A stretch of DNA of 64,000 nt, taken from contig QCCD01000002.1 of NCBI GenBank assembly GCA_003281405.1, forward strand, positions 158,411 through 222,410, given 5' to 3'. The position numbers and the translations under genes are program-made. This stretch comes from Prochlorococcus sp. AG-347-K16 (GTDB lineage Bacteria > Cyanobacteriota > Cyanobacteriia > PCC-6307 > Cyanobiaceae). This document shows positions 10,188-22,240 of the stretch, piece after piece (positions within the stretch are counted from its first letter, which is position 1; each line of letters opens with the position of its first letter). The notes beneath the pieces are model-generated. The model saw nothing but the letters and a program-made list of their open reading frames with translations. It searched no databases and was not told where the DNA came from.

Positions 10188-11282
10188 TTAGATATCAGAA
10201 ATCATGTAAATCCAGCATACTTTAAGAAGTTTTAATCCATCTATCCATCTCGATATATTTGGTGTTCCAGATTTTCTGGCGTAATATCTAACAGGATAAT
10301 TTAGTATTTTAACGTTATTTTTTGCAGCTTCGAATATTATTGTAAAGTCTCCAAATGGGTCAGACTTGGAATCCCAACTTCCATTTTGTTTCATAAGTTT
10401 AAAAAATTTTCTTGAAAAAACTTTTGTTCCACAAAGTGAATCTGATACAGGTTTATTTATGAGAATTGATAGAAATATTGCGAAAAGTCTATTTCCAATA
10501 TAATTTGCCCATCTCATGGCATCTTTTTCCATTGGAAAAGTTGTACGGGCACAATTAATAAGGATATTTTTATTTTTGGTTGATTCCAGAATTGCTGCAA
10601 TACTGTCGTCAATATCTACAGTAAAATCACTATCAATTATGGCGAGGGTCTCACCTGAAGAAGTATTAAGTCCCTCTACGACAGCATTTTTCTTCCCTAT
10701 GTAAGTTTGTTTTAAAAGAGATATCTTGAAGAAATTTGAGAAATTTTCCTTTAAATCTCTCAAAATTTCATATGTATTATCATTGCTGTTACCTTCAACA
10801 AAAATAATTTCTAATTTATTGGGTATTTTTTTGAATTTATTTAAAGCATTAATTAAAAGTTCTTTATTACCAGCTTCATTTCTTGCAGGAATTACTATTG
10901 ATATTAAATGTTCTGAAATATTTTCACTATATTTATAAAAAACTATTTCTAGTTCGTAAGAAAGCTGTTTTATGATTGGTATTTTCCGAAAAATATTTTT
11001 TAAAGATTGTGGAATTAGCTTCGTGGGAAGAGGAGTAAGTTTTTTTGCTTTCCACCTTATTGATCTGTAATTATAAATTTCCGCTAGAGATTCAATATCG
11101 CATAAAGTTATTCTTGCTTTGCTGGTAGTTTCTTTAAAAATTCTTGAATCTAATTTTAGCCATCTTGTAATTGGCTCCCAAGTATTACCACGGACTTTAA
11201 TGGAAATAAATTCGTTATTATCTTTAAATAATTGATGAAGTTCATTATTAGTTAAATTCCAACTATTAACAGATTTCATCAT
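10188..11282 (-). CDS. Family 2 glycosyltransferase with unusual N-terminal extension
   Basis: A 364-residue protein. A GT2 (GT-A fold) domain starts at about residue 126 with LISIVIPARNEAG, followed by EIIFVEGNSNDNT and the DxD-type IDSDFTVD, and conserved DSLCGTKVF and DFTIIFEAAK. Residues 1-120 are not GT2. The stretch YRSIRWKAKKLTPLP...IPIIKQL resembles the tail of methyltransferase domains fused to GT2 in other bacteria, so this may be a shortened remnant. The role is probably in cell-surface glycan or lipid-linked sugar synthesis. The ArnT-like gene lies directly upstream on the same strand. Confidence 0.8.
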   Translation of the reverse strand: MMKSVNSWNLTNNELHQLFKDNNEFISIKVRGNTWEPITRWLKLDSRIFKETTSKARITLCDIESLAEIYNYRSIRWKAKKLTPLPTKLIPQSLKNIFRKIPIIKQLSYELEIVFYKYSENISEHLISIVIPARNEAGNKELLINALNKFKKIPNKLEIIFVEGNSNDNTYEILRDLKENFSNFFKISLLKQTYIGKKNAVVEGLNTSSGETLAIIDSDFTVDIDDSIAAILESTKNKNILINCARTTFPMEKDAMRWANYIGNRLFAIFLSILINKPVSDSLCGTKVFSRKFFKLMKQNGSWDSKSDPFGDFTIIFEAAKNNVKILNYPVRYYARKSGTPNISRWIDGLKLLKVCWIYMISDI

Positions 11283-11320
11283 TAAAAACTACAACTGACA
11301 TCTTATTATAGATTGACTAT

Positions 11321-12874
11321 TTAATTTTTTAAAATTAATTTCCAAGGTTTTAAAGTATCATTTTCATAAATCACTTCGAAAGAAAAATCGTTGTTATTTA
11401 TCTTTTGAAGGTCAGTTGTCCATACTAATTCTGATTTTTTTAATTGATCAATACTTTCTAATCCTTCACCTAGTTTAGGAGTTAATAAAGCTATTCTTAT
11501 GATTTTTGATTGGGATTGACTATTTTTAATACCTGATATATCAACTTTTATCGGTTGATTTTTTACTATATCAAGAGATGATACGTACTCCATTTTTTCT
11601 CTTAGTTCTCTAGATCTATCTGTGAATAATCCTGATTGCAAAAGAAATGATGTTAAAAAGTAAGGCCCAATTATTAAAATTATTAATAATTCTTTGAATG
11701 AGTTTTTTTGTTTTAAAAAAGACCAAGATATTCCGAATAATAATAATCCAAGAATTAGAAATGTATTTTCTCTAGAGGTAAAGTTAATAGTATTTTTAAA
11801 GAAAAAATAATATATGAAAGTTAGAGAAAATATAAATAATGGAATTATTTTTGAAGTTACAAATAAAAAAATTTGGTTATATGTTTTGGAGTTGAACAAA
11901 TATTTCACTCCTACATAAGCATTTAATGAAAAAATAGATGAGATTTGTAGAGGATAATAGGGCGTTTTCGTGGAGAAAATACTCAGAGTTATTATCAATA
12001 TTAAGGGAAAATAAGTAAGTATATATTTGTTATCTTTACTATGGGATATGTTTTGTATTGTGCCAATAATTGCGAAAAAACTCCATGGTAGAAATGTTGT
12101 AGGAATATTCCAAAGATAATAATAGAAAGGATTCGTAAAATTGTTTTTGCTAGATAGAACGTTAAATTTTTCGAATAAGTAAAAAATAATATTTTTCTCT
12201 AAATAAGGGTTGATTGAAAATGTCCAAAACAAATAAGGAATAAATCCAATTAATAGTCCAACCCAAAAAAATTTGCTAAATAAAAGATTCTTTTTTATAA
12301 AAAAATATGGTAGAAGTGATATTAATGGTACAAATACTAAAAAAGTTTTCATCATAAAAGCTAAACCAATCCAAATTCCAAAAAGAAGAATATAGAATTT
12401 GTTATTTTTACTTTTTATTTTGACTGAAGAAAATATTCCAATAGTTACTAAACATGAATAAACAATATCTTGAGTGGCTAAGTGCGAGTAGTCAAACCAT
12501 AGATATGTAGTAGAGAGTATTAGTGGAGATATAATTGCATATTTTTTACTAAATAATTCTTCATGTAATTTATAAGTTATGAATAGCATCAATATTGCAG
12601 CGATTGTTGTTGGTAGATATGCAGAAAAAATATTTCTTCCAAAGAATTCTTGTGACTTTGCTATCAAAAACTGTAATCCTATTGTTCTATCTAATACATA
12701 TCCATCCCACCAAAGAGGAATTGTCCAGTTGCCCTTGTCTAATATCCATCTAGCTTGAAGTGCATAAAATCCTTCATCAAAAGCAATAAAACTTCTTTTG
12801 CCAAAATAAAATATGAGAGGAATAAAAATAATTAGCTTAAAAAGATATTTAAATTTTGAAATTTTATTAACCAT
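11321..12874 (-). CDS. ArnT/GT39-like membrane glycosyltransferase
   Basis: A 517-residue polytopic membrane protein with roughly ten or more hydrophobic segments. The first periplasmic loop has an acidic motif (FIAFDEGFYALQARWIL), the place where GT-C enzymes of the ArnT/PMT family carry a catalytic Asp/Glu; a WWDG-containing loop follows. Such enzymes transfer sugars from polyprenyl-phosphate carriers to lipids or proteins outside the membrane. It is 38 bp upstream of the GT2 gene, so the pair probably makes and transfers one sugar. The acceptor is unknown. Confidence 0.78.
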   Translation of the reverse strand: MVNKISKFKYLFKLIIFIPLIFYFGKRSFIAFDEGFYALQARWILDKGNWTIPLWWDGYVLDRTIGLQFLIAKSQEFFGRNIFSAYLPTTIAAILMLFITYKLHEELFSKKYAIISPLILSTTYLWFDYSHLATQDIVYSCLVTIGIFSSVKIKSKNNKFYILLFGIWIGLAFMMKTFLVFVPLISLLPYFFIKKNLLFSKFFWVGLLIGFIPYLFWTFSINPYLEKNIIFYLFEKFNVLSSKNNFTNPFYYYLWNIPTTFLPWSFFAIIGTIQNISHSKDNKYILTYFPLILIITLSIFSTKTPYYPLQISSIFSLNAYVGVKYLFNSKTYNQIFLFVTSKIIPLFIFSLTFIYYFFFKNTINFTSRENTFLILGLLLFGISWSFLKQKNSFKELLIILIIGPYFLTSFLLQSGLFTDRSRELREKMEYVSSLDIVKNQPIKVDISGIKNSQSQSKIIRIALLTPKLGEGLESIDQLKKSELVWTTDLQKINNNDFSFEVIYENDTLKPWKLILKN

Positions 12875-12893
12875 TTTAAATTGCTATGAAAGT

Positions 12894-12964
12894 GCCGATA
12901 ATTGGAATTGAACCAATGACCTACTGTTTACGAGACAGTTGCTCTACCACTGAGCTACACCGGC
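12894..12964 (-). tRNA. trnT: tRNA-Thr (anticodon CGU)
   Basis: On the minus strand a 71-nt cloverleaf is complete. The acceptor stem is GCCGGTG with TATCGGC (two G-U pairs), the D arm GCTC/GAGC, the anticodon stem ACTGT/ACAGT around loop CTCGTAA (anticodon CGT), and the T arm ATTGG-TTCAATT-CCAAT. CCA is not encoded. It reads ACG threonine codons. Confidence 0.95.
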
Positions 12965-13018
12965 CAAATTAAATATTGAATTTTTCATATAGACTTAATT
13001 TTATAATTGAAAGAATTT

Positions 13019-13255
13019 ATGTCAAAAATAGATCCTGAATTGAAAAAGAAATTATTGAAAGAGTCCCAGACTCCTTTCAAGGGATTGAGAAGAATATTGT
13101 GGATAGCTTTTAGCGGTTCTGCATTTTTGGGACTTCTAATAATGCTTTCCAGAATTGCGAATGGAACTGAATTACAGCTAAATAACCTTCTCATACAGTT
13201 GGGTGCTTGTGTAATATTTCCTACTTTATTAATCTTTGACAGAAATAAAAAATAA
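13019..13255 (+). CDS. DUF3493 small membrane protein
   Basis: A 78-residue protein from ATG 13019 (MSKIDPELKKKLL); a TTG 12 bases upstream would add four residues. A hydrophilic N-terminal third contains TPFKGLRRILW, and two hydrophobic segments follow (FSGSAFLGLLIML and LLIQLGACVIFPTLLIF). This fits the cyanobacterial/plastid DUF3493 family, which includes proteins linked to low PSII accumulation in plants. A function here is inferred only. It is convergent with infB. Confidence 0.72.
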   Translation: MSKIDPELKKKLLKESQTPFKGLRRILWIAFSGSAFLGLLIMLSRIANGTELQLNNLLIQLGACVIFPTLLIFDRNKK

Positions 13256-13271
13256 TAAACTAGAGGTTTAA

Positions 13272-16200
13272 TTATTGTGATAAGGTCCTTTTTTTGGTGA
13301 CAAACTTGAATGCTTCGATTACATCTCCTTCAATCCATGAAGAGAATTTATCGCAGCCAACTCCACATTCAAATCCTGTATTTACTTCTTTTACATCATC
13401 TTTAGCTCTTTTTAGAGAGTCTAAATTACCCTCAAATATTACTTTCTCTGATCTAATAACTCTCAGAGAACAATTCCTTTGTAATTTACCAGTTTGTATA
13501 TAACAGCCCGCAATAGCTCCTTTACCAACTGAGAAAGTTGCTCTAACTTCAGCTTGCCCTAATGATTCTTCGACAAGATCGGGTTCAAGTAGGCCTTCCA
13601 TGGCCAACTGAATATCTTCTAAGAGTTTGTAAATTACTTCATATTCTCTTATATCAACGTCATTAGCATCAGCTGCTCTCTTCGCGCCAGAAGCCAATGA
13701 AGTGTTAAATCCAATGATTACTGACCCAGATGCAGCAGCGAGGTCGATATCTGTCTCAGTTATTTCTCCGGGAGCAGAAAGTAGGACTCTGACTTGAACT
13801 TCATTTTTTGGTAATTGTTCTAGTGATCCTAATATCGCTTCAACACTACCTTGAACATCAGCCTTAAGAATTAAGTTTAACTCCTTAAGTTCTCCATCAT
13901 TTGCTTTAGTTGATAAGGATGATAAGCTAACTCTTCTAGACGCCATTTGCTGAGCTAATTTTGTAGCTCTAGCATCTGTTGCCCTTTCTCCGACAATTGC
14001 TCGACCAGTTTTCTCATCAGGGTAGACTTCGAATTCATCCCCTGCTGTAGGTACTTCACTGAATCCTAGCGCTTCCACTGGGAATGATGGCCCTGCTTCT
14101 TTGATTCTATTACCATGTTCATCAACCATTGCTCTAATTTTTCCAAGGACTGAACCCGCAGCTAAAACATCTCCAGATTTCAAGGTTCCATTTTGTACTA
14201 ACAAAGTAGCCACAGGTCCTTTTGCTTTGTCTAGGTGGGCTTCTATAACAGTACCTTTTGCAAATCTTTCAGGGTTAGCTTGTAGATCTTCTACCTCTGA
14301 AACTAATAAGATCATTTCGAGCAATTTATCAATGTTTTGTTTTTTGATAGCACTTACTGGAACCATCACTGTATCGCCTCCCCAATCTTCAGCAATTAAA
14401 TCTTTTTCTGATAGTTCCTGCTTTACTCTGTCTGGAGAAGCCCCTTCTTTGTCAATTTTATTTATTGCAACAACTATTGGTACTTTTGCAGCTCTTGCAT
14501 GACTGATAGCTTCAAGCGTTTGAGGTCTGCAACCGTCATCTGCAGCAACTACAAGAACAGCTACATCTGTAACCTTTGTACCCCTTGCTCTCATTGCAGT
14601 AAAGGCTTCATGACCAGGGGTATCAAGAAAAGTTAATTTTTTCTTTTGAGATTCATGTTCAAATTCAACTTGATAAGCTCCTATGTGTTGAGTGATTCCC
14701 CCTGCTTCCCCCGAAGCTACTCTTGATTCTCTGATGGAATCTAAAAGACTTGTTTTGCCATGATCTACATGACCCATCACTGTAATAACAGGTGGTCTTC
14801 TTATTAGATTATCAATATCATCAGATTCAATCATATCAACTGTTTTCTCAGCAGCTTCTTGGATATCATCTTGTAAAACAGGCACCCCAAATTCTTCTGC
14901 TACTGTTTCGATAGTTGCTAAGTCAAGTGATTGAGTAACTGTTGCCGTTATGCCTTTGAAGAAAAGAGATTTTATTATTTCAGAACTTTCAAGGCTTAAT
15001 TTATCAGCTAATTCTTGAACAGTTAAATTATCTTCGGGAACTATTATCATTTCAGGTCTTACTTGTTTGGCCTCTTTGGCAGCCTTTAATTCCATTGCTC
15101 TCCTTTTCTGCCTTTGTCTTGTGGTCTCTTTTTTCTTCTTCTTAAATTGTTTGATAGATTTTTGAGATTTAGTTTCTTCAGACTTTTCTTTCTTTGGACG
15201 CGCCAGACTTGCTGATAAAATTGAAATTTTCTCGCCTGAATATCCACTAGTTTCAGATGTTAATGAATCATCATTTTCACCAATAATATGAACCTTCTGC
15301 CTTTGTTTTTGAGGATTTTTACTTCTTAATGCTTCAAGTTTTGCGCTATCATCCCAGTCTGTCCTTCCAGGTTTCTTCGAACTATTTGAAAATGCTCTAT
15401 GAGGAGGTTTTTTGGAACTTGGAGTAGCATTTGGACGATTACTAGGCGCTTTCGCCTTTTGATTAGGTGCATTTATATTTTGTTTTGCATTATTCTTTTT
15501 ATCTAAGTTGTCGTTCTCAGATTTATTATTTTTTTGAAGTTGTAAAAGTTCGTTAGGTGATACTGGCTTCCTTATCCCAGAGGAATTTTGGCCATTGAAT
15601 TTAGAACCAGGCCTATTATTGGGCATGCCAGGTCTATTGGGAGAACCAGGTCTATTGGGATTGCCTTGCCTATTAAATGAGCCAGGTCTGCCTTGATCTG
15701 AAGGTTTGTTTCTTAAACCAGGCCTATTGGGCATACCAGGTCTGTTGGGAGAACCAGGTCTATTGGGAGAACCAGGTCTGTTTGAGGCAGTTTGTTTAAA
15801 AGCAATGTTTTGCTTATTAGTATTTATTTTTGTATCTTCTCTTCTTATTGGAGCTCCTACGAGCTCAGGGGTTTTCAATCTATTATTATAATTTTTTGTT
15901 TTAGGTTTGTTCGCATTTTGATCAGGTTTGTTTGTTAGTCTTCTTTTATCCCCTGCATTTGAGATGTTCTGGGAAGATTCATTAGATTTAACATTATTAT
16001 TTATATTTTTAGGCTTTGCAATTAATTGAATAGGTGGTTTTGCCGGGCTTTTGATAGGTGGGGTTGTGTTATTTTCGAAAGTTTTTTTATCTTGGTTTAA
16101 CTTCTGTGAAGTTTTACTATTTATATTTGTATTTGTAGGATTTGCTCGAGATTTTGAACTGTTAATAATATTAGGTTTATTGGGATTTTGAAGTTGATTT

Positions 16201-16553
16201 GAAATGATTTTTACACTCTCAGGCTTGTTAAGTGGTTTTATCAATAAGGGTTTTATTTTTGAATTATCTTTGGGAGGTTTCCCTTCTTTAGATGAAATAA
16301 AAGGAGATTTATCTTCTTTGTTTTGTTTGAAATTATCTTTTTTAATTGAAGGTTTATTAATGGAAAGTATTTTTTTATCTGAATTCTTTTTATTAATAAG
16401 ATTTTTAATTTTTTTTGCCTCTTCTGCACTAATAGAACTGCTATGGCTTTTTACTGAAATTGAAAGTTTTTGCGCGGCATCCAATACATCTTTATTTTCC
16501 AGATTTAAGTCCCTGGAAAGTTCATAAATTCTGATTTTATCGCTGATAGTCAT
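13272..16553 (-). CDS. infB: Translation initiation factor IF-2
   Basis: This GTPase brings initiator tRNA to the 30S subunit; 1093 residues. Residues 1 to about 500 are basic, low-complexity and Asn/Pro/Gly rich, with an NRPGxP hexapeptide repeat. The G domain starts near residue 590 with GHVDHGKTS (G1), DTPGHEAF (G3) and NKID (G4), followed by the IF-2 domains II, III and C2 (GAIAGCYIQ). It is the last gene of rimP-nusA-ylxR-infB. The long N terminus is typical of cyanobacteria. Confidence 0.97.
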   Translation of the reverse strand: MTISDKIRIYELSRDLNLENKDVLDAAQKLSISVKSHSSSISAEEAKKIKNLINKKNSDKKILSINKPSIKKDNFKQNKEDKSPFISSKEGKPPKDNSKIKPLLIKPLNKPESVKIISNQLQNPNKPNIINSSKSRANPTNTNINSKTSQKLNQDKKTFENNTTPPIKSPAKPPIQLIAKPKNINNNVKSNESSQNISNAGDKRRLTNKPDQNANKPKTKNYNNRLKTPELVGAPIRREDTKINTNKQNIAFKQTASNRPGSPNRPGSPNRPGMPNRPGLRNKPSDQGRPGSFNRQGNPNRPGSPNRPGMPNNRPGSKFNGQNSSGIRKPVSPNELLQLQKNNKSENDNLDKKNNAKQNINAPNQKAKAPSNRPNATPSSKKPPHRAFSNSSKKPGRTDWDDSAKLEALRSKNPQKQRQKVHIIGENDDSLTSETSGYSGEKISILSASLARPKKEKSEETKSQKSIKQFKKKKKETTRQRQKRRAMELKAAKEAKQVRPEMIIVPEDNLTVQELADKLSLESSEIIKSLFFKGITATVTQSLDLATIETVAEEFGVPVLQDDIQEAAEKTVDMIESDDIDNLIRRPPVITVMGHVDHGKTSLLDSIRESRVASGEAGGITQHIGAYQVEFEHESQKKKLTFLDTPGHEAFTAMRARGTKVTDVAVLVVAADDGCRPQTLEAISHARAAKVPIVVAINKIDKEGASPDRVKQELSEKDLIAEDWGGDTVMVPVSAIKKQNIDKLLEMILLVSEVEDLQANPERFAKGTVIEAHLDKAKGPVATLLVQNGTLKSGDVLAAGSVLGKIRAMVDEHGNRIKEAGPSFPVEALGFSEVPTAGDEFEVYPDEKTGRAIVGERATDARATKLAQQMASRRVSLSSLSTKANDGELKELNLILKADVQGSVEAILGSLEQLPKNEVQVRVLLSAPGEITETDIDLAAASGSVIIGFNTSLASGAKRAADANDVDIREYEVIYKLLEDIQLAMEGLLEPDLVEESLGQAEVRATFSVGKGAIAGCYIQTGKLQRNCSLRVIRSEKVIFEGNLDSLKRAKDDVKEVNTGFECGVGCDKFSSWIEGDVIEAFKFVTKKRTLSQ
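15605..15785 (-). repeat. 18-bp/hexapeptide repeats in infB
   Basis: In the infB reading sense, units encoding [18 protein letters not shown] and variants recur roughly nine times, separated by a short GRPGSF-type spacer. Copies are near identical at DNA level (AACCAGGTCTATTGGGAG on the plus strand). The repeat number is likely to vary by slippage or unequal exchange. Confidence 0.85.
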
Positions 16554-16609
16554 TTAATCTGATTTGTACTCTTTTGAAATTGAAGAGGATTTAATTTAAT
16601 TATATTCCC

Positions 16610-16882
16610 TTAATGGGGATAGTTATTGTAGCTTGTAATTTCTTTTTCAAAAATTTCAACAAATTCAGGTTCCAAAAATGTTTTTAGAGCTTTTTGAAGC
16701 TTTTTTTTGATCTTGGGATCTGAGTAACATTTTTTTTCTTTGCAGATGTAGGCTGAGCGGCCAATACCTTTTTGAAACAAAATACCTTGCTTATGATCTT
16801 TAGTAATCTTTAAAAGATGATTCCTGTCAAATGTTTTTCTACATGAAATGCAAATACGCATAACAGTGGTTTTTCGTGTCAC
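16610..16882 (-). CDS. ylxR: YlxR/DUF448 RNA-binding protein
   Basis: A 90-residue basic protein with the DUF448 signature: MRICISCRKTFDRNHLLKI and GRSAYICKEKKCYSD. The GTG start at 16882 overlaps the nusA stop codon (GTGA), a coupled arrangement. An internal ATG (MRICIS) is an alternative start. YlxR proteins bind RNA or nucleoid and sit between nusA and infB in most bacteria; their exact role is unsettled. Confidence 0.9.
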   Translation of the reverse strand: MTRKTTVMRICISCRKTFDRNHLLKITKDHKQGILFQKGIGRSAYICKEKKCYSDPKIKKKLQKALKTFLEPEFVEIFEKEITSYNNYPH

Positions 16883-18282
16883 CGTTTTCTCTCCTCTTTG
16901 GCGGATATTTGACCATCTTGAACTGTCTCTAACTGATCACTATCTGATAGGGGCTCTTCTTCATATGATTCTTGTCCATATTCTTCATCATCTTCAGGAA
17001 GAGGATAAAGCTCTCTTAATCTTGCATCTTCCGCAGCACGCTCAGCTTGTTCTGCTTCTAATCTAAGCTCAGCTTCGCGCTGGAGATTCTCTTCATTTTC
17101 CCTTTGGATAATTAATTCAGAGACTGCAGCATCTTCTGTTTCCTGATCGTATTCATGTGAGTTTTTAACGTCAATCTTCCAACCAGTTAATCTTGCTGCA
17201 AGTCTTACATTTTGTCCTTCTCTACCAATTGCGAGACTTAATTGATCAGGAGGAACTAGTACGTGCGCATGTTGACCTTCTGGGTCAACAAGTCTCACAA
17301 GATCGACTTTAGCCGGACTTAGGGAGTTCAAAATATACTGTATTGGGTCAGATGACCATTTAATAACATCAATTTTTTCTCCTCTTAATTCATTAACTAC
17401 TTGTTGGATCCTTGCGCCTCTCGCTCCAATACAAGCACCTACAGGGTCGACCTCATTTTCGATGCTATCAACAGCTACTTTTGTTCTTGGCCCAACAGCT
17501 CTTGAAGGAGGATTCGCTTCTCTTGAAACAGCAACTATTTTTACTGTACCTTCTTGAATTTCTGGAACTTCATTTTCAAATAAATAAACTACTAAACCAG
17601 CATTGGCTCTACTCACAAAAAGTTGTGGACCTTTCCTAGCTATTTCGCTAACTTCTTTCAAAAATACTTTGAAAGTTGCATTTGCTCTATAGTTATCATT
17701 TGGTAATTGATCTCTCTTGGGAAGTTCTGCTTCAACCTCGGGTCTACCGATTCCCGAACTAACTCCCATAATTACTGATTGTCTTTCAAATCTGATAACT
17801 CGTGCAGTTAAAACAGGATCCTCCAAATCTGCAAATTCTTCTTGGATCATTTTTCGTTGTTGATCCCTTAATTTTTGTGCTAAAACTTGCTTTGTTGTTG
17901 AAGCAGCCATTCGCCCAAAATCCTCTTTTTCAGGAGTAACATCTAATACAACTGTGTCACCTATTTGAGCATCATCAGCAACTTGTTTAACTTCTATTAG
18001 AGATATTTGGTGATCCTCGCTCTCAACTTCTTCAACAATTATTTTACTAGATAATATCCTGTAACCCTCTTCATCTAAATCTAGTCCAACATCAAAATTA
18101 CTAAAGTATTCTTCATCAAATGGATCTTCGTTAACTCCAATATAAAAAGTTCTTCTATATTTTTCGTATCCCTTTAACAAAGCTTCGCGCAAGGCTGCTT
18201 CAACGATATTAGGAGGTAATTTTTTTTCCTCACTAATGTCTTCAATAAGATTGTTTAAACCTGGGAGAATAACTAATGCCAT
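16879..18282 (-). CDS. nusA: Transcription termination/antitermination protein NusA
   Basis: NusA binds RNA polymerase and nascent RNA, affecting pausing, termination and antitermination. The 467 residues contain the N-terminal polymerase-binding domain ([19 protein letters not shown]), an S1 domain, and two KH domains with [20 protein letters not shown] and the second [15 protein letters not shown]. The acidic, Glu-rich C-terminal tail lacks the extra repeats of enterobacteria. It lies 36 bp after rimP. Confidence 0.97.
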   Translation of the reverse strand: MALVILPGLNNLIEDISEEKKLPPNIVEAALREALLKGYEKYRRTFYIGVNEDPFDEEYFSNFDVGLDLDEEGYRILSSKIIVEEVESEDHQISLIEVKQVADDAQIGDTVVLDVTPEKEDFGRMAASTTKQVLAQKLRDQQRKMIQEEFADLEDPVLTARVIRFERQSVIMGVSSGIGRPEVEAELPKRDQLPNDNYRANATFKVFLKEVSEIARKGPQLFVSRANAGLVVYLFENEVPEIQEGTVKIVAVSREANPPSRAVGPRTKVAVDSIENEVDPVGACIGARGARIQQVVNELRGEKIDVIKWSSDPIQYILNSLSPAKVDLVRLVDPEGQHAHVLVPPDQLSLAIGREGQNVRLAARLTGWKIDVKNSHEYDQETEDAAVSELIIQRENEENLQREAELRLEAEQAERAAEDARLRELYPLPEDDEEYGQESYEEEPLSDSDQLETVQDGQISAKEERKR

Positions 18283-18318
18283 CTATGATGGGAAAATTGA
18301 ATAATGGACGAATAATAA

Positions 18319-18786
18319 TTAATCTTTTAAGGTACAAAGACTAATTTTTAATACTTCATCAAAAGGGATTTTCTTTATCCTACCTTTAATGTTAATGGCT
18401 AAAAAATCTTTAGACTTTTCATAAAGTAAACCATTCAGGAATTTTATTTTTGAATTCTTTTGGTTTAACTCAACATTAACTGGAAAACCCTTAAAAGTTT
18501 TGAAGTCTCTTTCTGAGGTTAATTCATCACTGACCCCTTGACTACTAATTTCTAACACATATGAACAATTTAAAAGATTTGATTTTTCTATTTCCTCAGA
18601 TGCTGGGGTATTAAAAAGTGCGCAATCATCTAAGGAGATGTCATCTCCATTTGTTTTTTTTATGATTATTTCAATAATAATTGGATTTTGATTAGTTTGT
18701 ATATTTAAATCGTAAATTTCTAAATCGCTTTCATTAGCAACATTTTCTAACAGCGTTTTAAGTTTGCTTTTGTTTTCTTTATTCAA
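18319..18786 (-). CDS. rimP: Ribosome maturation factor RimP
   Basis: RimP assists 30S subunit maturation. The 155 residues show the family pattern: an N-terminal domain with [21 protein letters not shown], the [23 protein letters not shown] motif (usually LEVSSPGxxRPL) and a C-terminal Sm-like barrel. The Pro-Gly of the central motif is Gln-Gly here, a divergence common to very AT-rich relatives. It is the first gene of the nusA-infB operon. Confidence 0.92.
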   Translation of the reverse strand: MNKENKSKLKTLLENVANESDLEIYDLNIQTNQNPIIIEIIIKKTNGDDISLDDCALFNTPASEEIEKSNLLNCSYVLEISSQGVSDELTSERDFKTFKGFPVNVELNQKNSKIKFLNGLLYEKSKDFLAINIKGRIKKIPFDEVLKISLCTLKD

Positions 18787-18893
18787 ATTTATATATAAAT
18801 TTATTTAAAATTATTCTCACATATAAAGAGATTTTTTCTACAGAAAATTTGAAAATTTCTATTTTATGGATGTAAACAAAAAAACAACAATAA

Positions 18894-20075
<1,182 letters not shown>

Positions 20076-20122
20076 ATCACCCATTGAAATTTAATAATCT
20101 ATAACGATTAGAAAAAAAGATT

Positions 20123-20836
20123 TTGGATTCACAAACTCAAATGAAACAAGTTGTTGCTGATGCAGCAATAAGGGAAGTAAAAAGTGACATGATTCTTGGA
20201 TTAGGTTCTGGATCTACAGCCGCGTTAATGATAAAAAGCCTTGCGGATAAAATGCGTTCTGGGAAACTCCAAAATATAAGAGGTGTTGCAACTTCTTTTC
20301 AATCGGAAGTTTTAGCGCTTGAACTGAATATCCCGCTTATCGATTTAGCTTCTGTATCTCAAATTGATTTAGCTATTGATGGAGCAGATGAAGTTGATCC
20401 AGGATTTCAATTAATTAAAGGAGGAGGAGCATGCCATGTGAGAGAAAAGTTAGTAGCATCTAAAGCTGATCAATTGCTGATTGTTGTTGATGAAACTAAA
20501 CTCGTACAGAATTTAAATCTATCTTTTCCTTTACCTGTAGAAGTTCTTCCAAATGCTTGGAAGCAAGTTCAGGAAGTTATCTCAGAGATGAAAGGTAGTT
20601 CAACTTTAAGAATGGCTACTAAAAAAGCTGGCCCAGTTGTTACTGATCAAGGCAACCTCATCCTAGATGTATTATTTGATGATGGCATTAATAATCCAAA
20701 AGACATTGAAATGAAGATTAATAATATTCCAGGAGTATTAGAAAATGGACTATTCGTTGATCTTACTGACAAAGTATTAGTTGGTAAAATTGAAAACAAC
20801 ACTCCAGTGGTTTACTCACCCTCAAGAGCTAGCTAA
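20123..20836 (+). CDS. rpiA: Ribose-5-phosphate isomerase A
   Basis: This enzyme interconverts ribose-5-P and ribulose-5-P in the Calvin and pentose phosphate pathways. The 237 residues carry LGLGSGSTA, the IDGADEVDP motif with catalytic acidic residues, and [11 protein letters not shown]. The start is TTG 20123; ATG 20141 is an alternative. The final 4 bases overlap the hisD 3' end on the other strand. Confidence 0.96.
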   Translation: MDSQTQMKQVVADAAIREVKSDMILGLGSGSTAALMIKSLADKMRSGKLQNIRGVATSFQSEVLALELNIPLIDLASVSQIDLAIDGADEVDPGFQLIKGGGACHVREKLVASKADQLLIVVDETKLVQNLNLSFPLPVEVLPNAWKQVQEVISEMKGSSTLRMATKKAGPVVTDQGNLILDVLFDDGINNPKDIEMKINNIPGVLENGLFVDLTDKVLVGKIENNTPVVYSPSRAS

Positions 20837-22119
20837 TCTTCAAATCTTATTTGCACTGAGTTAGCGTGGCTATGTAAGCCCTCACTTTTAGCAAGATTAA
20901 TAATATCAAGGCTATTAACTTTTAAACTTTTTTCATTAAATTCTATTATTGAAGTATTTTTCATAAAAGTTTCAACTCCCAAAGAACCGCTAAATCTAGA
21001 ATTTCCTGATGTGGGTAAAGTATGATTTGGTCCAGCAAGATAATCTCCAACAGCTTCTGGAGTCCATTTTCCCAAAAATACCGCTCCGGCATTCTCTATA
21101 CCTGCAAGAATTTGTTTTGGATCTGTAGTAAGAATTTCTAGATGTTCAGGGGCAAAGTTATTGCTTAGTTCAACACATTGTTCAGAATTCTCGCAAATCA
21201 TAATTGAACCCCAATCTTTTATTGATTGCATGCAAATTTCTTTTCTTGGATGATCATCTATTTTTTTATAAAGTTCTTCTAAAACTTCTTTTGCCTGGTT
21301 TTTTGATGTAGTTAGTAGTATTGACGAAGCCAAAGGATCATGTTCTGCTTGCGCTAGTAGATCAGATGCTATATGAGTGCTTTGAGCTGTTTCATCTGCA
21401 ATGATTAATATTTCACTTGGACCAGCTAATGAATCAATTCCTGTAGAACCATAAATGAGTTTTTTTGCAGTCGTAACATATATATTCCCTGGACCTGATA
21501 TAACATCAACTTTATTGATTTGATTTGTGCCAAATGCTAATGCACCAATCGCTTGAGCTCCTCCAATTCTAAATACTTTATTGATACCTGATAAGTAGGC
21601 TGCAGCTAAAACAGTTTTGTTTATTTCCCCTTCTTTATTTCCAGGAGATACCATTATAATTTCTTCTACTCCTGCTACTTTTGCTGGAATTGCATTCATT
21701 AATACAGTACTTGGATAAGCAGCTCTTCCTCCGGGAATATAAATACCTGCATTTTTAACTGGTTTCCATCTTCTTTGGACGATATCACCATATTCACCTT
21801 TTATAGTGAAGGATTGAGGAATTTCTTTTTCATGGAATTTTTGAATTCTTTTGTGAGCTTCCTCAAGTGAGCATTTCAAATTGTTATCAATTTCATCCCA
21901 TGCATTCTTTATTTGATCCGCATTCACTTGCATAGGCTTAGGATCGAAACCATCAAATTTTTTGGTATATTTTTCTACTGCTTTATCTCCAGAAAATTTT
22001 ACCTCTTGAAGAATTTCTTCAACAATTGTATTTACCTTATTATTATTTTCTGAATTAGTTCGGGTAGAAATCCTTTTTAATTCTTCAATAGCTTCTTTTT
22101 TATTATTTATTATCTTCAT
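20833..22119 (-). CDS. hisD: Histidinol dehydrogenase
   Basis: This enzyme catalyses the last two steps of histidine synthesis, oxidising histidinol to histidine with NAD. The 428 residues are full length, with [17 protein letters not shown], the [12 protein letters not shown] nucleotide region, [18 protein letters not shown] (zinc and catalytic His) and NHTLPTSG. It is divergent from rpsT and convergent with rpiA. Confidence 0.97.
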   Translation of the reverse strand: MKIINNKKEAIEELKRISTRTNSENNNKVNTIVEEILQEVKFSGDKAVEKYTKKFDGFDPKPMQVNADQIKNAWDEIDNNLKCSLEEAHKRIQKFHEKEIPQSFTIKGEYGDIVQRRWKPVKNAGIYIPGGRAAYPSTVLMNAIPAKVAGVEEIIMVSPGNKEGEINKTVLAAAYLSGINKVFRIGGAQAIGALAFGTNQINKVDVISGPGNIYVTTAKKLIYGSTGIDSLAGPSEILIIADETAQSTHIASDLLAQAEHDPLASSILLTTSKNQAKEVLEELYKKIDDHPRKEICMQSIKDWGSIMICENSEQCVELSNNFAPEHLEILTTDPKQILAGIENAGAVFLGKWTPEAVGDYLAGPNHTLPTSGNSRFSGSLGVETFMKNTSIIEFNEKSLKVNSLDIINLAKSEGLHSHANSVQIRFED

Positions 22120-22208
22120 ATGCTTAATTTTTTCAAATTGAAAGGATCAAAACCTGATTTAATAATTTTCTAAATTATATATGATTGATTAGTAGTCGAT
22201 TTATTTGT

Positions 22209-22214
22209 TATGAT
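22209..22214 (+). promoter_or_regulatory. Candidate -10 element upstream of rpsT
   Basis: TATGAT, about 28 bp before the rpsT GTG start, fits a bacterial -10 box in an otherwise AT-rich gap. No convincing -35 is seen. In a genome this AT-rich such matches are frequent, so this is tentative. Confidence 0.25.
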
Positions 22215-22240
22215 ATAAGTCTTCTATTTATGTACACTCT

